DNA of 64,000 bases from Neurospora tetraspora (lineage: Eukaryota > Ascomycota > Sordariomycetes > Sordariales > Sordariaceae), in NCBI RefSeq assembly GCF_033439725.1, contig NW_026944384.1, positions 1,054,001 through 1,118,000 of the forward strand, given 5' to 3'. The position numbers and the translations under genes were made by a program. The notes under the pieces were generated by a model. It ran no database searches and was not told the origin of the DNA. It saw only the letters and a program-made list of their open reading frames with translations. Numbering within the stretch: the stretch's first letter is position 1; every line of letters begins with the position of its first letter. Of this stretch, positions 46,155-56,641 are shown piece by piece.

Positions 46155-46770
46155 GTCCCTCGCAATGCTAAAGATATTAAATATATTAATACTAGTAATC
46201 TACATAGCAAATCTATTTACGTTAAAGAGAATAGAATTATACTCGCTAAAAATCTTTAAACTCAAACTAGCCTAATCAATAGCTCGATTAGTACTATTAT
46301 TAATATTACATAGAATACCGACCCGTCGTATAATATACATCCTAAAGCCGGCGACCCCCCTTTCGTTATATTCGTATATTTCCCCGGTTATAAGGGATCT
46401 AACTACTTCGAAGAACTAAATTACCCTAATATCGAGGATCCAGAATATACTATCCCGATATTCCAGTCTACTCGAAAGTTCATAAACGGAACTCTTACTT
46501 ACAAAAAAAATTAATTCCCCCTAACCATTACAGATATACGTATAATACACAAAGTATAGGGTCAAATATTAGACAAAATCGTTATCGATATTTCAAAGAA
46601 AGACTTTATAATTGGTTTATTATATATAGCCGTCTCTCGTATTCGCACCCTCGAAGGTATTATATTCAACGAAAGCTTCGAAATATATATTTTACGTATT
46701 AGAAACACCATGATTTATACCTACAAAGCTATAGATATTTGCAAACGTATACCTTAACAACTATGACCAA
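46155..46770 (+). pseudogene. PIF1-like helicase C-terminal part, Helitron copy 1
   Basis: Begins abruptly after Rep-linked sequence. 'KDIKYINTSNLHSK' (46,168-46,210) corresponds to the start of the helicase C-terminal block seen at 5,606 in the other helicase. It is followed by a decayed NL.T..SLINSSI.TI block, 'GDPPFVIFVYFPGYKG' (46,346-46,395), 'FPLTITDIRIIHKVQGQ' (46,514-46,566) and 'FIIGLLYIAVSRIRTLEGI' (46,604-46,660), the family's SR-RTLEG signature. Walker A and B segments are absent, so about 1 kb was deleted between Rep and this point. Confidence 0.75.
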
Positions 46771-46856
46771 GCTATCCCCTACCACTATATTATATCCGGG
46801 GTAATAACCTCAGCAGCCCTCCAACATCTAACCGAGTACATCAACTCCCGCGCGGT

Positions 46857-47141
46857 CCCTGTAATATTGACGATAATAATAATAATACTAATAATAGCCG
46901 GCCGCCCCGGGGAAGGGGATTACGTAGTAGACCCCGCGGTAGACTTCCTAATACTTCCAAACCTCGGGGAAGACCGCCTACCAATACAACTACTTCTAGT
47001 AAAAAACGTCGTAGAAAGCCGCCTACCAATAAAACTAATAATACTCTAAGCAAGGCAAGCAATATAGCCAATACAAGAAGGCCTCGTAAAAGACCCCGCA
47101 AGAACACAACTAATAGACCACCGCGATTAAAGGGAGGATAG
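46857..47141 (+). pseudogene. AT-hook tail of the Helitron helicase, open to a stop
   Basis: The frame from 46,857 to the TAG at 47,139-47,141 (94 codons) is open, in contrast to the rest of the element. It encodes an Asn-rich stretch and then repeated basic motifs (SRPPRGRG, RPRGRLP, KPRGRPP, KKRRRKPP, RRPRKRPRK), which match the R/KPRGRP core of AT-hooks that bind the minor groove of AT-rich DNA. The local DNA is GC-rich and poorly RIPed. The Leu-rich frame on the opposite strand is its shadow. Only the tail is preserved, so no functional protein is expected. Confidence 0.7.
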
Positions 47142-47930
47142 ATTGAAGGGAATAATTAATATACTTTATTTATATAGTTTTTACATGGTTTTTACATAGT
47201 TCTTATTTACAAGGTTCTTATTTATAGGGTTCTTATAAGGTTTTATTCATATAATAATAAATATAAAAAGTATTTAAAAAAAGAGTTCAGGACTTATAGT
47301 ACGAACCCTACCCTAAATCTCTAAAAAACGAATCTCCTAGACCTACTTTAAAGGATAGCCCGTAATTTACCTATATCTTAATCTCTTTACCTTATTAACA
47401 TCACAAGACTTTTGTAAGCAAATTCCCGAATTCGGTCTCCACAGTTCGGACAAATTAATATAAATCTAAGAGAAGTTAGCGCAGACGGGACAAAGCGTTT
47501 TAATAATCATATTGTAAAGAAGAGAAAGAAAGAGGCTCAAATACGATTCGAACACACAGTCTCTACTTATACTAATAGCGGCGCTTTAAGCGTCCTCGCA
47601 CGTCGTTATACCATGGGGCCCTCATAGCACCCCCTGCGGGGGCTAGTAATAGTAGATGGAAGAGGTAGAGATTATAAAGACGATTAGAACGTTGTTTGGA
47701 GTTGTTTAGGATAATAATAGAAATCTGAGCGGGAGGGTGAGTTTGGTAATGTCTAGTAATATCTGGTGATATTTTTATTGGTGTTTTGCTAGTGATGTTT
47801 TTGTTAGTATTTTGGTTCCGGGTAATATATGGATCCAGCTTTTCACAGCTTAAGATGTAGACTCGTGGGCGCTTCACTATCTCCCTCGGGCATATCCGGC
47901 TCCGCCCAAGAGAAGACTATTTTAAAATTC
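47142..47930. other. intermediate-GC segment between the two Helitron copies
   Basis: From 47,142 to 47,280 it is TTTTAC/TTATA-rich with a repeated GTTCTTATT(T/A) motif. From 47,280 to 47,930 the sequence is less RIPed and holds the tRNA-like element. A short CTCGGGC...GCCCAAG hairpin near 47,885-47,913 lies just before copy 2. It could be the 3' end of Helitron 1 or host sequence. Confidence 0.4.
47534..47620 (-). tRNA. degenerate tRNA-Leu(UAA)-like sequence
   Basis: An 87-nt tRNA-like sequence on the minus strand. It starts GGCCCCATGGTATAACG (A-box-like), has the loop CTTAAAG (anticodon TAA) after GGACG, a long variable arm, and a T arm with TTCGAAT followed by an acceptor strand ending TTGAGCC. 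The long variable arm and the UAA anticodon agree with tRNA-Leu. Acceptor and anticodon stems contain mismatches, some of RIP type, so a pseudogene is more likely than a working gene. Confidence 0.4.
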
Positions 47931-50666
47931 GTTCTCCGTCCTTACGATAATATATTATCTTAATTATTAAAATACGCTTATTAAAAATATATTTATTTCG
48001 GCGTTAATATTAGGAGAAAAAAGACGTTCCCCCCTATAATTATTAAATTAGGTATCGATTATATCGAATTCGATTATATCGAATTCCCTAGAGCGAAACT
48101 AAAGCTAAATACTATTCGTCCGAGGGTTTTAAATATATTTAAAATCCTTTCTTAAGTTTATTATTTGGAATTTATTTTAACTGTTGGGTTTTTTAATTCT
48201 ATTCGTCCGAGGGCTTTAAATATATTTAAAACCCTTTTTTAAATTTATTATTTCGAATTTATTTCAACTTTTTAACTTTTTAACTCCCATTTTATTTGAA
48301 TTATTTAGTTATTTAATCATTTAATTATTTAAAATAGAGTTTAATTAAGAGCCGCCGCTTAGTAATTAAGAGTAATACATTTAATAGGGATATATATTTA
48401 CTTAGAAGTATTATACTTTTAGTAAAAAGACGTTAATATTAGTATTTATTAGTAAAAATAATCCTACCCTTACTATAATTACTTATAACATTTATTATAA
48501 AGGTATTCTAATAAACCATCTATCCCCCTATTGTCTAATCTATTTCTCTATTATTTAATTCATTATTTCCCTTCTTATTAATTGATTAATCGATTAGTAT
48601 TATCTACTTGATAGTAAATCCTTTAAAATACGTAAATCCTATTAATAGAATCCTAATATACCGTATTGTTTAATTATCTTCGGGTAAATAGGATGCCTAT
48701 TAGGTTAATATTACAATCCGAACACCAGGGGGTTGTAAATACAATTTAAATATTATTAATTAATTATTGATTTAGTAATAGGTTATATATTAAATAATTA
48801 ACCTTTTTTTTATTTTAAAATCCATTTTAACGACGTTAAAAGGAATTTAGCTAAAAGTAATCGAATATACAATTTATAACTGGTAATAAAAGAGGTCTTA
48901 GAAATACTATATTATTTTTATTAGAGGAAATACGAATTAGATTTAATCGACGACTATTAATTCCCGCCGTATTTTTTAATATCGACCTTCAATTTCGTAT
49001 ATACTAAGTATTAGTCCTATTCTCACCCCTTTAACCCTTAATATTTTAGATTCCGGCCCCGGCCTTTTAAGTTCTAACATTTTACGCTCCGGTATTCCAA
49101 CGTTTTAATCCTTATTATTAACGTTTTAATAGCGAGGATATTGATATTTCTACTTAAGAATTATTGGAAGCTCAACAAGGTTAATGGGGAGGCCAATTCG
49201 GATTTTATATAATTACCCGTTAAGAGTTCGAAGTTAGATAATGTTAATAATAATAAGAATAACCCCTTTAACCCTAATTTCAATAGGTAGTTTAACCCTA
49301 GCCAATTTAGAAAACTAGTTTAGATTTATAACGGCCTATTAAAGTCCCCTATATATAATCATCACTTTTATAATAATTCTACTAACTAATTTAAACAGTA
49401 TATTAATGTTTAGTCGACTACTAATATTAATACTTCCCGGTTCAAAACTAATACTCTATAATATTAAGTAATTAAGGAAAAGGCTATTCGTATTAAATAA
49501 AATATTTTATTTAAATTCGGCAGACAACATTTATAGCTATGTTTTTAATTTTCGAGACTTTAATAATTGTCTACTAATATTAGTATTTAATAGGATAACG
49601 AAGAAACCGCTTAAACCTATTGATAAAGAGCCTAGATTTAATATGAATATAGTCTTCGTTATTGTAAAAAGGAACTAGATGTTATACTTGCCCTATTTTT
49701 AATAATATTAATTATTTAAAATTATCCTAATTTATAACAGTCTACCCTTAATTAGTAAGGATAAGTATAAATATAATAAAATTTACTTGGTCGCGACGAT
49801 AAATTTATATATCTACGTGATTATATTATACGAAGTTTTAAAAATTATAAATTATATATAAATAATTATCGATTTTATAACAACGATTGTTAATTTACTT
49901 ACCGGCTTTATTTTATTATACGACCCCTTACGGATTTGAACCTAGCTACTAGCAAATATATAATATATAATAACGATGACCGATTTATTAATTTACATTA
50001 TTATATTTTCGATACGTTAATAATTATAACCCCGTTGCCGGTAATTATTTATTTTATTGGCTAGTTATATAATATTATTTTTAGTTTTAGTAAAAAGTTT
50101 ATATTATTTATAATAATATAAATAACCGTTTAAATTATATTTATAGAGGGGAATATTGGGAAAAGGACTTTTATATTTTATATTAAGGAAGAGTTAGGGA
50201 TAAGGGTAGGGATTTTTACGAGGAATGTCCGGCTCGCTATTTCCCAATTCTATTAGAGTAGTATATTCTAACCTTAATTAATATTTTAGTAAATTAATTT
50301 AGTACCCCTTTTATTCGACCTAATGATAATTACTTTATTTCTTCGGATTATTATTATATACGTCGTCCTATTAACTATAACCGTTCTACCGGCTTTTACG
50401 TTATATATTTATATATTAGTCCTACTTATAATATTCGAACCGAAAATAAAATTTGTTTTTATTATTTTTAAAACTACTTTCGAAGCGAATTTACCGACGA
50501 AAATAATAATAAGGCACTTAGCGTAAATTCTACTTACTTTAGGGCAATAACGACAATTAAAATAACAACGATAAAAATGACTATATAGATAATTTCGATT
50601 ACAATTATAGGGATTATATCCCTTCCGGAAATAATAACCGTTTACTAAGGAGGAGTAACCCCTTTA

Positions 50667-50933
50667 TGTAACGGGTCTGCGAGAGTAAGGCACAGCGAGC
50701 AGTCGTATAAGGTTGAAATGTTATATTTGACAAAGGAAGCAAGAGAGGAAAGACTATACTAGAAGGGTGTAGTCGAAAGAAGGTTTTGTATAACGTACGC
50801 ACGGGCCAGGCAGTCGTAGGTCTGGCCAACCAGAAGGTTCGTATCCCTATCAATAAGGCAGGTACCCTATCGATAAGGCGGGATACAGTTTGGTAATAGC
50901 CAAGTTTAACCCTTAGGCTTTAGCCCTATAATA
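50667..50933 (-). repeat. LTR (left, 3' LTR) of short LTR element H
   Basis: 267 bp, TGTAACGGGTCTGC at the left edge. It matches 52,678-52,934 as a direct repeat. Preceded by CTTTA (50,662-50,666). A purine tract adjoins it on the minus strand (complement of 50,934-50,960), so the element is in minus orientation. Confidence 0.9.
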
Positions 50934-52677
50934 TTACCCCCCTACTCCCCCTTGGGGAGTACTGCATAGAATACATTGTAGCTAAATATACGAAAAAGAT
51001 TAAAATCCAGTATAACTACACCAAGCTAAATGCCTATCTAAACGGGGAAAATCAATAATACTAGAAAAGATAAAATTCTTCTATTTAGGCCCCCAAATAA
51101 ACGTTATATAATTACTTGCCTACTATTTGAATGGGTAACAAGAATATATCCGCCGTTACCCTTATAGAGTTATACCCCGGCTAGGGTACTAAGATTGAAT
51201 TAGGGGATATATTTAGACTTTACCTATCCGGGAAACGCTTTATACAGATAAAAATCTATACCCGCGATAGAATATAATTGGGGTTATTATTTAATACTTC
51301 GTATTACTCTGCTTTTCTTACTAGTAGGAGCTTTATTTTCACCGCCGTAAAGATAGCCTAGTAGTTCTTATGCCTACAAAATATAACGTTTATTACCCTC
51401 CTACGGTTGCGTTTTATAATAGATATTATTAATAATATAGTTGGGTGGCGAAGGGTATAATACGGTAGTTTTATTACCTATTTAATTAGTAGATAGTATG
51501 CCTAGTAAGCCGTAGAGGTCCTTCCTTTTAGATATATAATACTCCTTCACCCCTAGTATTATTAGGGCCGCCGTTAATACGGCTTCGCTCAATCCGAATA
51601 TTCTTCCTCTTTATAGTTATTACTATCGTAACTACTTAAGCCCCTACCGGATTATATTCGAACGTTATTTATCCTCCTCTTTTTATACTATTTAAACTAG
51701 TAGGAACTACTCTTATAATTCGTGTACTTTCCCTCTTTCTTCTACTTATTGTTTTACTTTTGGGACGGCGATATTTTAGATATTATCGCCGAAGTATTAA
51801 TAGAAGTGTTTATAGGATGACCATTATTTTAACTAGGGTATACTTCGAAAATAGGGAGGTAGAAGCTAAAAGAAAAGTATTACTATTAAAACGACGAAGG
51901 TATTCTAATAGTAAAGAATATTATTTAAGTACGTAGGTTCAGTCGGAGAGGCGTTAATTCCAAATATAATTCAAGGTAGCAGTAAATTAACTAACTTTAC
52001 TAATATTAAATTAGGAATTTATATAAGCACGGTAGAGTATTTCTTCGAATTAAGCGAGGAAGGCCGCTATAGATTCTTTAGAGCCGGATTTTTAGCGTAG
52101 TTAATGAAGTTTTTAATTAGTTCGTTTAATAGCGTTAGGGTCCCTATACGTAAGTTTAAACTTATTAATAAGGGTAGCCGGCGATTATAATACAGGGGAA
52201 TTGGCGAACGTAACGAGTAGTTTTTTAATAGCGGGTAATAGGTAGGCGAATAAATAGTAGAATTACGCTTCTATATTACCGATAGCGAATTTATTAACGT
52301 AGAACTTAGCTTAAGTATTAAGTACTTATATTTCGAATTCTTCTTTATTCTTTATAATTTTATCGAAGGAAGGGAGTATCGGTTTAGGAGAAGCGGTAGG
52401 CCTCGAGGAGATCTCAATTAATAACGTTTGGAAGGCGGCTGTAAATTGCTATAGCCGTTTGTGGGGGTCTTAAAACTACGGAATTCAGGGGAAGGATATT
52501 GGTACTATTATCGAAAGGGACGGAGGTCCGGGTAGTAGCGGGAAGAATCGGTCGGTAGATAGAAAAGTCTATCGCGGAGGGAAATGAGGCAATAGGAGGG
52601 GAGACTTTTTAGGCGTACTTACGAGAGAAGGGTAATAGTATTAAATTAAAAAGAGGGTTAAATATAATATAATAGGT
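50934..52677 (-). mobile_element. internal region of short, non-autonomous LTR element H
   Basis: Only 1.74 kb between the LTRs. No reverse transcriptase, RNase H or integrase signature was recognised. Part may be gag-like. It is a RIPed fossil and would have depended on proteins of another element. Confidence 0.65.
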
Positions 52678-52934
52678 TTGCGAAAGTAAAGTATAGCGAA
52701 TAATCGTATAAGGTTGAAATACTATATTTAATAGAGGAAGTAAGAGAGGAAAGATTATACTAGAAGGGTGTAGTCGAAAGAAGGTTTTATATAACGTGCG
52801 TACGGGCTAGGCAATCGTAGGTGTAGCCAATTAGAAGGCTCGTATCCCTATCGATAAGGTAGGTACCCTATCGATAAGGCGGGATACGGCTTGGCAATAG
52901 CCAAACTTAACCCCTAGGCTCTAGCCCCATGACA
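52678..52934 (-). repeat. LTR (right, 5' LTR) of short LTR element H
   Basis: 257 bp, ending CTAGCCCCATGACA and followed by CTTTA (52,935-52,939). Together with the CTTTA at 50,662-50,666 this is the 5-bp target duplication. Helitron copy 1 shows the unoccupied site near 42,136-42,150. Confidence 0.9.
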
Positions 52935-54689
52935 CTTTAATAGTCCTAACGGTATGTATAATATCGATTATTTTATAATACAAAATTATAACGACTTTAA
53001 TACCCTTATTCTAGAACTCTAACCCCCCCAACGAAAACGAGGTCGATTTCGCCGCGTAATATCCCTACTACCTTTAGTAAATAGCCTACGATTTCTTAAT
53101 TTAAATAATATTAAATTTGAGCGAAATCCGGTATTTAATAGTAATATAAACGCTATAACTATTCCGGTTATATATTACCAACGCAAGTTTATACTCTAAT
53201 AAATATTAGATATGAATATTAAGGAAGAATACAAACGTAATAAAGAAAAATAATTTAGTATAAAATTTATTAATGTTAATAATTTAATTATATACAAAAA
53301 GTATCGTTATACGGATACCAACCTTCAACTTAACGAACCTTTCAAATTTAGCGCAGAGAATAATATAGATTTCAATAATATACCCGAATAATTACTACCC
53401 CTTAATCCCGTAGAAGAAATACTTATTATACGAATCTATATTTATATTAGTAAATTAGTTATATTTAATTCTTAATTCTATTATTAAAATACTAATATAG
53501 TTACTAGATATCTATACTATATATGGCTAGCAACGGAAGTATAAAGGTTATTACACTAATTTCCTTCGAATTACTTTTTATATCTATCATTAATTCCTTA
53601 GATAACTATAAGAAGTCGACGTTATTTTTCTACGGCTACAAATTATTCGTAACTAACCTTATCTGGTTAACCGGGTACGGAAGGAATTTAAAGTCAATTA
53701 TTATAAAATTAATATATAGCTTCGGTTCTTAAAAGATAATTACCCTAAATATTCTAATATTAATGTTATATAGGCTCGCTTTAATATATTATTAAACGAC
53801 AGTAATATCTTTAATAATATAATAATTATGAATATTAATAAAATTAAAATTAAAGAGTTTAATTTCAATAACTTTAATGCTAATAGTTAAGCGAGACTTT
53901 AAGAGATTTTGAGAGAGGCTAATAAAATAGAGGTTATTATAATACCCGATATAATAAGTAGTTTCTTCAATAATATCGACTAATTTAGGGTATAATTTCG
54001 TAGTAATATTACACCGGACCCTAATTCCCTACCGGTACAATTTATAAATATATTAGATAATTAATTATAATTAAATTAAATATTAGAACTTGTAAGTTAA
54101 GTACCCGAGCCTATAAATTAAATATTAGAACCTATAGGTTAAGAACCCTAATTTTAAATCCGGCTCCGGCTCCGGCCCTGGTTCCCGAATAATACCTAGC
54201 TCCCGGTGCTCGTCCCGGTCGGCTACTATAATATCGTGTTTATATTTAATAAAGTCCCCTTCGGAGTTAACCTATTAATAAATTGCGGCGTACCTAAATA
54301 TTATTATTTTAGGTATTTTATAGTCTTTACCCTATTAGTACGGTTAAATTTTTTTAACTTCGATTACGTAATAATAATTACTATGATTACATCTAATACA
54401 TAATAAAGTAATATAATAGTAGATTTATTCGGTATAAATAGTTCCGATACGTAGTGTTCAATTCGTTAATATATAGTCAAGTCAATTCGAAGAGTTTATA
54501 CTATATTTAATATACTAATTTCAATCCGGAATTATTTACTAACATAGAGAGAGATATTTGAAGAATATTTTGAGGCTTGTTTTAAATAATTAATCGTTCT
54601 ATTTAATTTTATTACTCAATTTTCTAATATATTCCGCGGTATTCGGTTATTTTAGATTATGAAATCTAGGGAATTAGTATTATATATCA

Positions 54690-55830
54690 ATTCTTTGGGT
54701 ATGCCGGCTATATTTATAACTTTTAGTATGGCCGGTTTATATTAGGATAATTTAGTAAAGTTTATATTTAATTATAATTATTGGCTGGCTTTTAATAATA
54801 AAGACCCTTATTATATATCGAGGGTTAACGTTTTAAACAACCTTTATATCGCCACGTATTATTTTATTAAAAGATTCGAACTTTTTAAAGAATATATTTT
54901 AATCCTTAAGTTTAAGTTCGATAATTATTAATAGCGGCTAGAGTACTAAATTTGCGGTATTAATTATACCTATCGTATTTATTAGGCTAATAATACTAAT
55001 ATTCTTAGTCTAATTAATTTATAACTATAATAATAATTTATTAAAATATAAGGGTATTATATTATAGTATAGAATCCAATATTCGATAATATTAAATAGT
55101 TACTACAAAATTATTTCGGGCCGGGTGAAAATTTAAAGGGTCCGCCTCCCGGTATTTAAAATAATCCCGCCTAGAATTAGTTAATTCCGATTTCCTGTCT
55201 TTTTAAATACCCGGAATGCAACTTTATTTTAAATCTATTTTCTACGAATTTACCGCTATAATTAATTGTATATAAAGATATATATATAACGATGCTTATT
55301 ATTTTTAAGCTCGCCGCTAAATTCCAGCCCTCCCCGGTAACCGATAAATTTTAAACCTCGAACTTCTAATATTTGAATAGAAAATCTATCGTTTTTACTT
55401 TCCCCGGAAACTATACGCATACTTACTATTTATAATATATATTAACTCTGGGTTCTAACTTCTCGACGGCAAACGAAATAATAATATTTTTAATTAATAT
55501 AACTCCCTTATTATACTAATTTAGTAAGCTGATACTAATAAATAACTATATACTAATATAAATACCGTATTGAATTACGTCGCTAAATATATTTTAAGGC
55601 CTAAAAAAGGATAAAGAATTACGAAGAAATTGCTAGGGAGTTAATACTTTAAATTACGGTTAAAAATCTAATTAAATAATTTGTAATTAAATTTATAAAT
55701 AAATTTATTATTGAACGTAATTAGTCTATATAGGAGGTATATTATATATTATTAGACTTTCTATTGTAAGAAAGTATTTATATAATCGTTATAATAAATT
55801 ATTACTATCGAAATAACGAAGGCGTTATTA
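54690..55830 (+). pseudogene. Helitron Rep domain, copy 2
   Basis: Same blocks as in copy 1: 'GMPAIFITFSMAGLYW'-like start near 54,697, a central region, 'AKYILRPKKG'-type catalytic-tyrosine region near 55,585-55,612, and the 'EVYYILLDFLL'-type motif near 55,733-55,765. Heavily RIPed. Confidence 0.65.
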
Positions 55831-55854
55831 TTCCTAATCCTAATACAAATAATT

Positions 55855-56641
55855 TGTTAGGTCGCTAGGGACTTGTTAGGCGTTGGACCCGTGCTAGTAC
55901 CGAGGAGCGCCGATGTCCGCATAGTATAGCGCCGTAGTGTGGCGTTGGAACGGTTCGGAGCCGTCGCGGACTCAGCTACCATAGGATAGAGCTTACAACG
56001 ATATAGATAGCCGGTCGGACTCGCTTCCAGAATTATCGGGGTTAGTTATTAATATATTTTTAGTCTTCCCCCTACTTTAACGTCCCCTACGTACTTACAC
56101 TATCCGTAGGTACGTTAATTTACCTTCCTCTAGGATTTTAATACATTAATAGCTCTTCTTACGGGAATTGAACCGTTACCAATAGGATACAAATACGTAG
56201 CGGACGATCCGTTTCTCGGACCGCCGAAGAAACCCCTCCCTTTACCTCCGGTACGTAAGAATTACTTATTACTGTTACGATGCACCAGCTCACGTAGTTC
56301 CGTATCGCGTAATTGGGTACAAATGAATAAGTAATTAAAGTTAAAGAAGGAAAGAGGGAGAGGTTAAGAGTTGGGTTCTAGTGTATACCCTTATATAGGA
56401 TGAGCCTAGATTCTACCAGCCTCTACCGCCCTCCTTATTTAATCTAACAACACATGTGAATGCGATATGCAGGTCGCGGTGCTAATTGGATAGTTGTGAC
56501 AAACTAATTGAATGGGCCTGTATATTTAGGTTCCGGTATAGCCAACTAGAGGGCATACATTCCTAAGGATGTAGGTCTCTATAATAGGACGAATAGGGTC
56601 CGCAATACCCGTACTAGGGTCGCGGAATCTATATTGTTATA
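55855..56641 (-). repeat. 3' LTR of Gypsy fossil D (787 bp)
   Basis: Bounded by TGTTAGGTCGC at the left and ...GTTATA at the right, with a minus-strand purine tract (complement of 56,642-56,655) next to it. It starts exactly where similarity to Helitron copy 1 stops. It is largely un-RIPed and GC-richer than the body. Only one LTR of D lies in the window, so its length is judged from these signals. Confidence 0.7.

Larger units (their letters stand above)
39462..47141 (+). mobile_element. Helitron copy 1 (Rep plus partial PIF1 helicase, decayed)
   Basis: Shares its order of segments with 47,931-55,854. The left boundary is set where similarity between the two copies begins (AAATTCGTTCT in both). 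The coding strand is plus, with a Helitron N-terminal region, DUF6570-like domain, Pro/Ala hinge, Rep domain, helicase C-terminus and AT-hook tail. The central helicase is deleted. A MITE sits at 42,559-43,161. The exact terminal TC and CTRR ends were not identified. It is RIPed, with better preserved patches (43,880-44,080 and 46,857-47,141). Confidence 0.75.
47931..55854 (+). mobile_element. Helitron copy 2 (truncated by Gypsy D)
   Basis: Collinear with copy 1 from the left edge through the N-terminal, DUF6570-like (53,395-53,732), hinge (54,090-54,190) and Rep regions (about 54,690-55,830). It ends inside the post-Rep sequence where Gypsy D begins. It is more heavily RIPed than copy 1. An LTR element is inserted at 50,667-52,934. 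The MITE of copy 1 is absent here. Confidence 0.75.

Noticed and set aside
46841-47107. Minus-strand Leu/Val-rich 88-codon frame
   Set aside because: Antisense to the basic AT-hook tail. The Leu/Val repeats are the complement of Arg/Pro/Asn codons.
47400-47480. Zinc-ribbon-like CPVC and CPNC pairs on the minus strand
   Set aside because: The two pairs are in different frames and no surrounding coding sequence was recognised.
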